Shown: piece after piece, positions 6,763 to 13,100 of the stretch
Numbering within the stretch: position 1 is the first letter of the stretch
Layout: every line of letters starts with the position of its first letter
Source of the DNA: Christensenella sp. UBA5327
Lineage (GTDB): Bacteria; Bacillota; Clostridia; Christensenellales; Aristaeellaceae
Assembly: GCA_002411105.1 (NCBI GenBank)
Contig: DHQX01000019.1
Coordinates: 66,098 to 80,757 of the forward strand
Reading direction: 5' to 3'
DNA: 14,660 nt
The notes under the pieces: generated by a model
Told to the model about the DNA's origin: nothing
The model's input: only the letters and a program-made list of their open reading frames with translations
The model's database searches: none
Translations under genes and position numbers: made by a program

Positions 6763-7344
6763 TTAAAGCGATTGATTATCCTCTTTGGATTGGGGCCTGA
6801 ACTGGGGGAAGAAATTGAGCTTGGCATAGTAGAACAGCGCCACAATGGACAGCGCCACGCCCGCCCACAAAAGCCACAGGTGCACCTGGCAGCCCAGGGC
6901 GGCAAAGCGATCATGGAAAAAGGACAGGATCAGCGCCAGCACCGTCACAAACTGGGCCACCTTGCCCACGGGCTTTGAATAGACCACAAAGTCCTTCTTG
7001 GCAAACAGGAGAAAGCCGCCCAGGAGCATCAGCAGCTCCTTGAGGATCAGGATGGCAATCGCCATCAGGGGGGCGATGCCCTTCAGCCCCAGGGACACCA
7101 TCACCGCAATCACCATGAGCTTATCGGCCAGCGGGTCCATGAGCTTGCCAAAGTCGGTGATGAGGTTGTGCTTGCGGGCGATGTAGCCGTCCACCAGGTC
7201 AGTGAGGCTGGCCAGCACAAACAACGCCAGGGCCGGCATCATCTGGCCCCTGGCGATCAGCCAGCACACGGCTGGTATCATAAAAAGCCTTAGTACGGTC
7301 AAGGCATTGGGCACGTTCAGGTTGCTGGGTTTGCTGTTTGGCAT
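6763..7344 (-). CDS. pgsA: CDP-alcohol phosphatidyltransferase, probably CDP-diacylglycerol--glycerol-3-phosphate 3-phosphatidyltransferase
   Basis: Integral membrane enzyme of phospholipid synthesis that most likely transfers the phosphatidyl group of CDP-diacylglycerol to glycerol-3-phosphate, the step leading to phosphatidylglycerol. The 193 residues contain the complete family motif D-G-x2-A-R-x8-G-x3-D-x3-D: DGYIAR at 52-57, G66, D70 and D74. 'VPNALTVLRLFMIP' near the N-terminus is typical of PgsA, and several hydrophobic spans follow. The ATG at 7344 is preceded by AGAGGAG at 6-nt spacing. The 23-residue extension to 7413 would run back through the promoter and has no support. PgsA rather than another CDP-alcohol transferase is inferred from the length and N-terminal motif. 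Confidence 0.88.
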   Translation of the reverse strand: MPNSKPSNLNVPNALTVLRLFMIPAVCWLIARGQMMPALALFVLASLTDLVDGYIARKHNLITDFGKLMDPLADKLMVIAVMVSLGLKGIAPLMAIAILILKELLMLLGGFLLFAKKDFVVYSKPVGKVAQFVTVLALILSFFHDRFAALGCQVHLWLLWAGVALSIVALFYYAKLNFFPQFRPQSKEDNQSL

Positions 7345-7363
7345 GACACGCTCCTCTTGCATG

Positions 7364-7378
7364 GCAAACATCGTTTGC
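7364..7378. promoter_or_regulatory. Dyad in the pgsA leader, possible operator
   Basis: GCAAAC (7364-7369) and GTTTGC (7373-7378) form a 6-bp inverted repeat with a 3-nt centre. It lies just after the expected transcription start of pgsA and before its ribosome binding site. It could be a repressor site or a small leader hairpin. It only partly matches the CcpA cre consensus, so no regulator is assigned. Confidence 0.35.
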
Positions 7379-7384
7379 AAGGAA

Positions 7385-7413
7385 ATTATAGCACAGCACC
7401 GGGTCTTAGCCAA
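7385..7413 (-). promoter_or_regulatory. pgsA: pgsA promoter
   Basis: On the - strand, TTGGCT (7413-7408), a 17-bp spacer and a perfect TATAAT (7390-7385). The start site should be near 7378, with a leader of about 35 nt. Between this promoter and the terminator at 7573-7606 are about 160 bases in which I see no gene or clear signal. Confidence 0.7.
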
Positions 7414-7572
7414 TGGAAATTAAGGATCGTTAAGGTCATATGGGATGCTTGCCTGGCGAGAAAACTCTCAGGTTGGATATGATTGACGACATCTCGGCTC
7501 AGGAAAGGGGCGTCGAGGGTCAGAGGGTATTTGGGGTAGTGATCCTACACCTGCTCAGAATTATCCTTAATG

Positions 7573-7606
7573 AAAAAGGGGTGAGGTCAAGCACTTCACC
7601 CCTTTT
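7573..7606 (-). terminator. Rho-independent terminator of the sugar transport operon
   Basis: On the - strand, AAAAGGGGTGA (7606-7596) pairs with TCACCCCTTTT (7584-7574) around an 11-nt loop and runs into TTTTT (7577-7573). The GGGGTGA core alone gives a 7-bp stem. It begins 13 bp after the permease stop. Confidence 0.85.
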
Positions 7607-7619
7607 GTATGGGGATATG

Positions 7620-8918
7620 TTATTTTGAGGATTCCGCCGCGCGCCGGCGCAGCACGTCGATAATGACCGCGATCACAATGATCAGCCCTTTTACCATTTT
7701 CTGCGGGCCTTGGGCCACACCCAGAAGGTTCAAGCCATTGGCGATGACGCCGATGATCATGATGCCGATCAAAGTGCCGATCATGCTGCCTTCACCGCCC
7801 TTCATGGAGGTGCCGCCAATCACCACCGCGGCGATGGCGTCCATCTCCTGGCCGTCGGCGTTGGTGGGGAGAGCCGAGTCAAGCCGCGAGGTGAGCAGGA
7901 TCGCCGCCACGCCGCAGCAAATGCCGCTGACCACATACACAAAGCATTTTACTGAGTTCAGGTTGATGCCGGAGAGCCTGGCGCAGTTTTCATTGCCGCC
8001 GATGGCATAGGTAAAGCGGCCCACCCGCGTGTAGCGCAGGATGTACCAGCCCAGGGCGAACACCGCCGCCATGATGAGGATGGCATACAACGGGATGTTG
8101 GCCACACGGCCTGAGATGGCGGTAAAAGCGCTTGGCAGGGTATAGATGGGAGCGCCCCCGGTCACCGTGTAGGCGGCACCCCGGGCGATGGACATCATGC
8201 CCAGGGTGGCGATGAAGGGCGGCAGGTTTAAAAAAGCGATGAGCCCGCCGTTGATAAGCCCGATAAGGGAGGATAATACCAGCCCCAGTGCGATGGCCGC
8301 AGGCACACTTAAGGCCCAGTTTTTCATCATGATGGCAAGCAGCAGCCCCGTCAATGCGATGTTGGAGCCAACGGACAGATCAATCCCGCCTGAGATGATC
8401 ACAAAGGTCATGCCGATGGCAATCACAAAGTTGATGGACACCTGCTGGAGCACATTCAGGAGGTTGCTGGTGGTGAGAAACACATTGGAGGCGATGGCTA
8501 GGTTCAGGCACAGGATGATCAGTGCCAAAAGGATGCCGAGGATGTTGTTGGAGGAGGCGATCTTGCGTTCCTTGCCCGCGCGGTACCGGGTCTTGTACAG
8601 ATAAATGGCCGCGATGGCAAGCCCAGCGATGATCAGGTCAATGCCCAGCACCAGAAAGGATTTGTCATAGCCCTGCAGGGTCATGATCATCCTGTCAGCG
8701 GAGGAGACCTCTATGTCCGCCAGCTCGCCCACATCCACGGGCTCGCGGCCCAAAACACGTGCCATCTCCGCCTGGGCCATCAGTTTGTCCCGCTGGGTCA
8801 ACTGCTCGCGGATCTGCGCGACATGTCCGCTGTTTGCCTGTACATAGGCATTCAGCCCCAGCAGCGCCACCCCCAGAACGAGGCAAATTATCATGATGGT
8901 TTTCATGCCTGTTTTCAT
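7620..8918 (-). CDS. RbsC-like sugar ABC transporter permease with a long N-terminal extension
   Basis: Membrane channel subunit of a ribose/simple-sugar (CUT2) importer. From about residue 123 it matches the usual RbsC layout, including the conserved 'ISGGIDLSVGS' (175-185), 'PPFIATLGMMSIARGAAY' and 'AVVIGGTSMKGGEGS' segments, and that core of ~310 residues is the normal full length. The first ~120 residues are extra: a hydrophobic helix at about 7-25, a polar, charged stretch of ~60 residues (28-86) rich in E, D, Q and R, a second helix at about 88-108 and a basic cytoplasmic-type segment (YKTRYRAGKERK). The start is the ATG at 8918 with a weak GAGAAG site; the stretch after it reads as one continuous frame. 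It begins 12 bp after the ATPase stop and is the last gene of the operon. Confidence 0.88.
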   Translation of the reverse strand: MKTGMKTIMIICLVLGVALLGLNAYVQANSGHVAQIREQLTQRDKLMAQAEMARVLGREPVDVGELADIEVSSADRMIMTLQGYDKSFLVLGIDLIIAGLAIAAIYLYKTRYRAGKERKIASSNNILGILLALIILCLNLAIASNVFLTTSNLLNVLQQVSINFVIAIGMTFVIISGGIDLSVGSNIALTGLLLAIMMKNWALSVPAAIALGLVLSSLIGLINGGLIAFLNLPPFIATLGMMSIARGAAYTVTGGAPIYTLPSAFTAISGRVANIPLYAILIMAAVFALGWYILRYTRVGRFTYAIGGNENCARLSGINLNSVKCFVYVVSGICCGVAAILLTSRLDSALPTNADGQEMDAIAAVVIGGTSMKGGEGSMIGTLIGIMIIGVIANGLNLLGVAQGPQKMVKGLIIVIAVIIDVLRRRAAESSK

Positions 8919-8930
8919 ATTGTCTTCTCT

Positions 8931-10433
8931 CTACGCTGTCTGACGTGCGCCGCCGGTGGCGTATTGGAGGATTTCCTCCTGCGTCAGCGATTGGTCGTTG
9001 TTGAGGATACCGGTGATTCTGCCCTGGTGCATCACGGCCACCCGGTCGCTCATGCCGATGATCTCAGGAAGCTCTGAGGAGATCATAATGACGGCGGCGC
9101 CGGAGGAAATCAATTCGTTGATGATGTTGTAGACCTCGATCTTGGCGCCCACGTCAATCCCACGCGTAGGCTCATCAAAGATAAACACGCGGGAGTGGCT
9201 CAGCAGCCACTTGGCCAGCACCACCTTCTGCTGGTTGCCGCCTGAGAGGTTTCGGGAAATCTGTAGGTGGGAGGGGGTTTTGATGTTGAGCTTGCTGATA
9301 TACGCACGGATAGTGTCTCGCTCCTGCGCAAGGTTCAGCTTCCCCAACCGCATGAACTCCTTCAGGGTGGCCAGGGTGATGTTGCTGCCCACGTTCATGG
9401 TCAGCACCAAGCCCTCTTCCTTGCGGTCCTCGGTTACAAAGCCGATGCCTGCGCGGATGGCGTCCAGCGGCCGGTTGATGACAACGGGCTGGCCTGCCAC
9501 ATAAATGCTGCCGGAGATCAGTCTGTCCATGCCGAAAATTGCCCTGGCGGTCTCCGTGCGCCCGGCGCCAACCAAGCCCGCAATGCCCAGAATCTCGCCC
9601 GCCTGGACTGAGAAGGACACATCCCGCACCAGTTTTCCGGCGCTCAGGCTTTCCACCCGGAACAACTCCTCGCCCAGAGGGATATAGATTTTGGGGAATT
9701 TCTCCTCCAGCTTGCGGCCTACCATATAGCGGATGATCTCGTCAATGCTGGTGTCAGCCACATCCACCACCGCCACGTTGCGCCCATCCCGCATGATGGT
9801 CGCCCGATCGCAAATTTCCTTCACTTCTTCCAGACGATGGGAGATATACACGATGGCAACGCCCCGCTCCCTTAGCATGCGGATGGTGGAAAAGAGGGTA
9901 TCGATCTCCCGGCTGGTCAGGGGAGCTGTGGGCTCGTCCATGATCAGGATGCGCGACTGGATGGACAGCGCCTTGGCAACCTCCACCATCTGCTTGTGAG
10001 CCACTCCCAGGTTCCGGATGAGCGAGCGAGCACTGATGGATATTCCCAGCTCGTCCAGCAGCTCTTGGGCTTTTTTCATCATGGCCCGCCAGTTAACCAT
10101 GGCGGGGTTGCGCATGATGGGGCTGCCCATGAAGATGTTTTCAGCCACGGTCAACTGCTCAATGAGGTTTAATTCCTGATAGATGATGCTGATGCCAAGG
10201 GCCTGGGCGTCAGATGAGGAGCGGATATCAACGGTCTGACCATCAATAAAGATCTCCCCCTCGTCCTTGTGGTAGGCGCCGGAGAGGATTTTCATCAGGG
10301 TGGACTTGCCGGCCCCGTTTTCACCCAGCAGGGCGTGCACCTCACCCTTTCTCACAGAAAGGCTCACATTGTCAAGCGCCAGCACACCCGGGAAACGCTT
10401 GGTGATGTTCTGCATCCGTAAAAAACCGCTCAT
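8931..10433 (-). CDS. RbsA-like sugar ABC transporter ATPase (two nucleotide-binding domains)
   Basis: Cytoplasmic ATPase of a CUT2-family sugar importer, 500 residues, the normal length for RbsA/MglA-type proteins. Domain 1: Walker A GENGAGKST (37-45), a divergent signature 'LGVAHKQMVEVAKAL' (142-156) and Walker B 'ILIMDEPTA' (162-170). Domain 2: a degenerate Walker A 'GLVGAGRTE', which lacks the lysine as usual in this family, then a canonical signature LSGGNQQ and Walker B 'VFIFDEPTRGID'. The ATG has AGGAGG 6 nt upstream. It lies 72 bp after the binding-protein stop, separated by a GC-rich hairpin, and 12 bp before the permease. The sugar cannot be assigned from the sequence. Confidence 0.93.
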   Translation of the reverse strand: MSGFLRMQNITKRFPGVLALDNVSLSVRKGEVHALLGENGAGKSTLMKILSGAYHKDEGEIFIDGQTVDIRSSSDAQALGISIIYQELNLIEQLTVAENIFMGSPIMRNPAMVNWRAMMKKAQELLDELGISISARSLIRNLGVAHKQMVEVAKALSIQSRILIMDEPTAPLTSREIDTLFSTIRMLRERGVAIVYISHRLEEVKEICDRATIMRDGRNVAVVDVADTSIDEIIRYMVGRKLEEKFPKIYIPLGEELFRVESLSAGKLVRDVSFSVQAGEILGIAGLVGAGRTETARAIFGMDRLISGSIYVAGQPVVINRPLDAIRAGIGFVTEDRKEEGLVLTMNVGSNITLATLKEFMRLGKLNLAQERDTIRAYISKLNIKTPSHLQISRNLSGGNQQKVVLAKWLLSHSRVFIFDEPTRGIDVGAKIEVYNIINELISSGAAVIMISSELPEIIGMSDRVAVMHQGRITGILNNDQSLTQEEILQYATGGARQTA

Positions 10434-10461
10434 GCAGCCCCTCCTTCCTGATAAATCACAG

Positions 10462-10486
10462 GCGGCGGCGCCCAGGACGCCGCCGC
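10462..10486 (-). repeat. GC-rich intercistronic hairpin between binding-protein and ATPase genes
   Basis: GCGGCGGCG and CGCCGCCGC form a perfect 9-bp stem with a 7-nt loop. There is no T-tract, so it should not terminate fully. Hairpins at this place in binding-protein operons commonly protect the upstream mRNA from 3' decay, giving more binding protein than transporter; that role is inferred here. Confidence 0.65.
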
Positions 10487-10505
10487 AGGGTTACCCATGG
10501 AATCA

Positions 10506-11423
10506 TTATTTGATGTAGTCATCCACCAGCGAAATATCAACCACAGTGGTTTCCGCCTCGATCACCTTTTCTTCCCGCGGAACATTGTCAAGGGCTTCCA
10601 CGATCGCGAGGATTGCGTTGGCGCCGATGGCCACCGGGCCACAGTCCAGGGTGGCGGTTAGTTCGCCCGCCTTCACCGACTCGAAGGCGTTGGGGTTGCC
10701 GTCAAGGCCCACCACGATGATGTCATCGCGGCCCAGCTGCTTGGTGGCTTGCACCGCGCCCAAGGCCATCTCATCAGACAGGCCGTAGATCACGTTGATG
10801 TCGGGATGCGCTTGGAGCATATCCATGGCAGCGTTCATGCCCTTTTCCCGCACCCAGTCGCCAGGCTGGGTAGCCACCACTTGGATGTCTGGATACATTT
10901 CCTTGGCACGATCCACAAAGCCGCCCATGCGCTGGGTGGTGTAGTCAGAGGGCAGGCCCTCAATGATGGCTACCTTGGCTTTTCCGCCGGTTTTCTCGTT
11001 TACCCAGTCGGCGATCTTGGCACCGCCATTGTACTGGTTGTAGCCGGAATAAGCATACACATCCACGCCCTCAAGCTCGGTGATGGTGTTGAACATCACA
11101 ACCGGGATGCCCGCCTCATTGGCTTTCTTGATGCCGGGGATCAGGGCGTCCAGGTTGATGCCACACACCGCGATGCCCTTGACGCCGCGAGTGATCATAT
11201 CCTCCATCATGGACATTTGGGTGGCGTAGTCATCCTCAGACGGCGGCGCCATGATCAGCAGCTCATAGCCCGAGGCGGTGGCAACGGGGGTCGCTCCTTG
11301 GATGCAGGCAGCGTAGAAGGGGCTGGTCATGGCTGGCGGCAAAAAACCGATCTCAGCGGCCAAGGCAGCGGTAGCGGACAGAGAAAGCATCAAGACGAGC
11401 AGCAATACAAGCAGTTTTTTCAT
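10506..11423 (-). CDS. Sugar-binding protein of an ABC importer (type 1 periplasmic binding protein fold)
   Basis: Extracytoplasmic receptor of the RbsAC-like transporter, 305 residues. The N-terminus is a signal peptide (MKKLLVLLLVLMLSLSATAALA), with cleavage expected after A-L-A and before AEIGF. The mature part matches the ribose/galactose-type binding fold: 'SPFYAACIQGA' near the start, 'QMSMMEDMITRGVKGIAVCGIN', 'AGIPVVMFNT' and a late 'DIIVVGLDGNP' strand-turn. No cysteine follows the hydrophobic core, so no lipobox is seen. Two adjacent ATGs (11426 and 11423) are possible; the second is chosen because GGAGG lies 7 nt before it. The 41-residue extension to 11549 crosses the promoter and is rejected. 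It is the first gene of the operon. Confidence 0.9.
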   Translation of the reverse strand: MKKLLVLLLVLMLSLSATAALAAEIGFLPPAMTSPFYAACIQGATPVATASGYELLIMAPPSEDDYATQMSMMEDMITRGVKGIAVCGINLDALIPGIKKANEAGIPVVMFNTITELEGVDVYAYSGYNQYNGGAKIADWVNEKTGGKAKVAIIEGLPSDYTTQRMGGFVDRAKEMYPDIQVVATQPGDWVREKGMNAAMDMLQAHPDINVIYGLSDEMALGAVQATKQLGRDDIIVVGLDGNPNAFESVKAGELTATLDCGPVAIGANAILAIVEALDNVPREEKVIEAETTVVDISLVDDYIK

Positions 11424-11459
11424 CATAATCCCTCCGTTTGTATTAAGTTGAACAAAAAC

Positions 11460-11488
11460 ATTATAATAATCCATTCTCGTCTTGTCAA
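11460..11488 (-). promoter_or_regulatory. Promoter of the sugar transport operon
   Basis: On the - strand, a perfect TTGACA (11488-11483), a 17-bp spacer and a perfect TATAAT (11465-11460). The start is expected near 11453, with a ~30-nt leader. Such a strong promoter would normally need a repressor. A small GTGCAAGCAC palindrome (11508-11517) lies 20 bp upstream of the -35 box and a TTTGT/ACAAA pair lies in the leader; neither is a proven operator. Confidence 0.85.
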
Positions 11489-11673
11489 TATCACACTGGT
11501 TCGCGGCGTGCAAGCACCCGCGGTGGCCAATCATGGGGCTGGAACTCATTTAGCGGGAGATCTGAGTGCGCACGGTCATCGGTCGTCTGCATGGGCACGA
11601 TCTTGTTTGGACCCCTGCCCTTCGGGTATATAGTTGGCGCACACAGTATCTCGCGACTATGATAGGAGGACAC

Positions 11674-12216
11674 ATGAGCACAGAACACGTGATCGTTCCC
11701 CCAGGAGCCCACCGGGTAAATGCCCTGATTGCCACAGGGGATGCCCGCACCCTCATCGAGTTTCTGGCGCAGGTATTTGACGCTGTGGAAGACAAGAACG
11801 CCCTGGCCATCAGCGAAGAGGATGGCAAGGTATTCAACAGTGATGTGCAGTTAGGAGACACGCACCTCAACATCTTCGACCGAAAGCAAGGATGGAAGCA
11901 CATGCCCTCTTTGCTGCAGGTGTATGTGAAAGACATTGACGACAAACTGCGCAAGGCCGTCCATCTGGGGGCCGAAATCGTCACCACCCCCACAGACTTC
12001 TACGGTGGCAAACTTGCCCGCTTCATTGACCCGCAAGGCAACATGTGGTGGCTGTATGAGTTATTTGAGGGGCAGCAGACGGACTGGTCCGACCCTGAAG
12101 GGGAGGAGGAAACGAACCCGGATGACAACGTGTGGATGGCAGAAGGGGATGACAACATGACCTACCTGCACGACTCATTGGTGGAGGGCATGAAGCAGTT
12201 GGGGCGGTTCGAGTAG
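11674..12216 (+). CDS. VOC (glyoxalase/PhnB-like) family protein
   Basis: A 180-residue cytoplasmic protein of the vicinal oxygen chelate fold. Seen: 'HRVNALIATGDARTLIEFLAQVFDA' (13-37) as the first beta-alpha unit, 'VQLGDTHLNIFD' (58-69), 'LLQVYVKDIDDKLRKAVHLGAEIV' (80-103) and 'GGKLARFIDPQGNMWWLYE' (111-129), the last being the conserved end of PhnB-like proteins with a possible metal-ligand glutamate. After the fold comes a ~50-residue acidic, disordered-looking tail (DPEGEEETNPDD). The start at 11674 has AGGAGG 4 nt upstream; the 36-residue extension to 11566 has no such site. Members include resistance proteins, isomerases and many of unknown role; the substrate is not assignable. It is divergent from the sugar operon, with a 185-bp gap that holds only a weak promoter candidate (TTGTTT 11603, TATATA 11627). 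Confidence 0.8.
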   Translation: MSTEHVIVPPGAHRVNALIATGDARTLIEFLAQVFDAVEDKNALAISEEDGKVFNSDVQLGDTHLNIFDRKQGWKHMPSLLQVYVKDIDDKLRKAVHLGAEIVTTPTDFYGGKLARFIDPQGNMWWLYELFEGQQTDWSDPEGEEETNPDDNVWMAEGDDNMTYLHDSLVEGMKQLGRFE

Positions 12217-12359
12217 CCCGCCCGCTCTTTCTTGGGTGAACGGGTTGCCAGAGCGCTACCGCAGAGAGATGAAACCTGGCTTCCCTCATAGACAGAAGCC
12301 AACTGACGGTCCACCAGCCCCTCCTGCAAAGTGAAGGCCGATGATTTCTCTGATCTGAT

Positions 12360-12395
12360 CCCGGGTGAGGCACCAGTGCTTCACCCGGGTGTTTT
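12360..12395 (+). terminator. Terminator-like hairpin in the gap after the VOC gene
   Basis: CCCGGGTGA (12360-12368) pairs with TCACCCGGG (12381-12389), with further pairing possible inside the loop, followed by TGTTTTGTGTG on the + strand. It lies 143 bp after the VOC stop. On the - strand it is 27 bp after the stop of the secreted 215-residue gene but has no T-tract there. The rest of the 200-bp gap (12217-12416) holds only a 7-bp inverted repeat, TGGCTTC/GAAGCCA (12277-12301), and no gene. Confidence 0.65.
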
Positions 12396-12416
12396 GTGTG
12401 TCGTTTAGTATGGGGC

Positions 12417-13064
12417 TCAGTCGTTGGAGGTACCCAGGGCACCATCAAGCCCGGAGCGCAGGTCCTCCATCTCATCGCGCAGGGCGTCTTCAACGGCGCC
12501 TGCGAGGAGGCCCGGAAGGTTCAGAATGCCGCCCGGGAGGCCAGGCTCCCCCATTTCCTCAGCGGTTTGCCGGTATGGATTTTGCGGAAAAGCGTCACCG
12601 CCGCCTGCTCCAAAAAGCGGCCGTTGGCGGGTGATGAGCATCTCTTCATCCGGCTCTTCCTCTGAGAAATAACCGCCGGGGCTGCCGGATGGGAAGTAGG
12701 CGTTGCCGCTGGTGCCGCTGCTGGTGCCGGACTGCGGGGGATAGCGGGTGATGAGCATCTCCTCATCCGGCTCTTCCTCCGTAATGTTCACGCCTTGCTC
12801 TGCCATTCTCGCTTCCCAGACTTTCCTAATAAACGGATCGTCCAGGTCGGGTAGGGGGATCATGTTTCCTTCGCGGTCGTACCCATACCTGGGTGGCGGC
12901 GTCCAGTTTTCGCCCCGAAGGATGCGATCCCAGAGTGTTCCCCTGAAGATCTCGTTCTTCTCCTTGGGCTCTTCGATCTCCGCCAGGGCGGCGCCCAGGC
13001 TTAGCACCATCATCAGCGCTATCGCCAAGGACAGGGCGCGGCTTGTAAACTGCTTGTTTTTCAT
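12417..13064 (-). CDS. Secreted protein of unknown function with a duplicated acidic motif
   Basis: A 215-residue protein that I cannot place in a family. A signal peptide is clear (residues 1-28; basic start, hydrophobic core, cleavage after A-L-A). The mature protein has no cysteine, no further membrane span and no LPXTG anchor, so it is probably released or loosely bound to the wall. After an aromatic/proline-rich part (NWTPPPRYGYD, 53-63) come two copies of EEEPDEEMLITR at 96-107 and 135-146, joined by a Gly/Ser/Thr/Pro-rich linker. A helical, acidic C-terminus ends in GTSND. The start has AAGGAGA 6 nt upstream. It lies 36 bp after the 489-residue secreted protein gene and is probably co-transcribed with it. 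The high proline, glycine and charge content suggests a largely disordered protein. Confidence 0.75.
   Translation of the reverse strand: MKNKQFTSRALSLAIALMMVLSLGAALAEIEEPKEKNEIFRGTLWDRILRGENWTPPPRYGYDREGNMIPLPDLDDPFIRKVWEARMAEQGVNITEEEPDEEMLITRYPPQSGTSSGTSGNAYFPSGSPGGYFSEEEPDEEMLITRQRPLFGAGGGDAFPQNPYRQTAEEMGEPGLPGGILNLPGLLAGAVEDALRDEMEDLRSGLDGALGTSND
12627..12779 (-). repeat. Two direct repeats within the 215-residue secreted protein gene
   Basis: The 36-bp units at 12627-12662 and 12744-12779 differ at a single base and are offset by 117 bp, exactly 39 codons. They encode the two EEEPDEEMLITR copies in frame. The near identity at the DNA level points to recent duplication or gene conversion. 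Confidence 0.85.
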
Positions 13065-13100
13065 AGTTTCTCTCCTTATGTCTGTATGTCTATGCTGCGC

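Noticed and set aside
7363..7379. CcpA cre site in the pgsA leader
   Set aside because: Matches only the left half of the cre consensus; reported as an unassigned dyad instead.
7440..7628. 62-residue open frame on the + strand in the gap between pgsA and the sugar operon
   Set aside because: No ribosome binding site, ends inside the permease gene and crosses the operon terminator.
10749..11633. 294-residue open frame on the + strand
   Set aside because: Antisense to the sugar-binding protein gene and runs through its promoter; no domain or ribosome binding site.
11634..11663. TTGGCG-18-TATGAT as a promoter for the VOC gene
   Set aside because: The implied transcription start falls within the ribosome binding site, leaving too little leader.
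12023..12493. 156-residue open frame on the - strand between the VOC and secreted-protein genes
   Set aside because: Runs through both flanking genes out of frame and through the hairpin at 12360; proline/arginine-rich translation typical of a chance frame.
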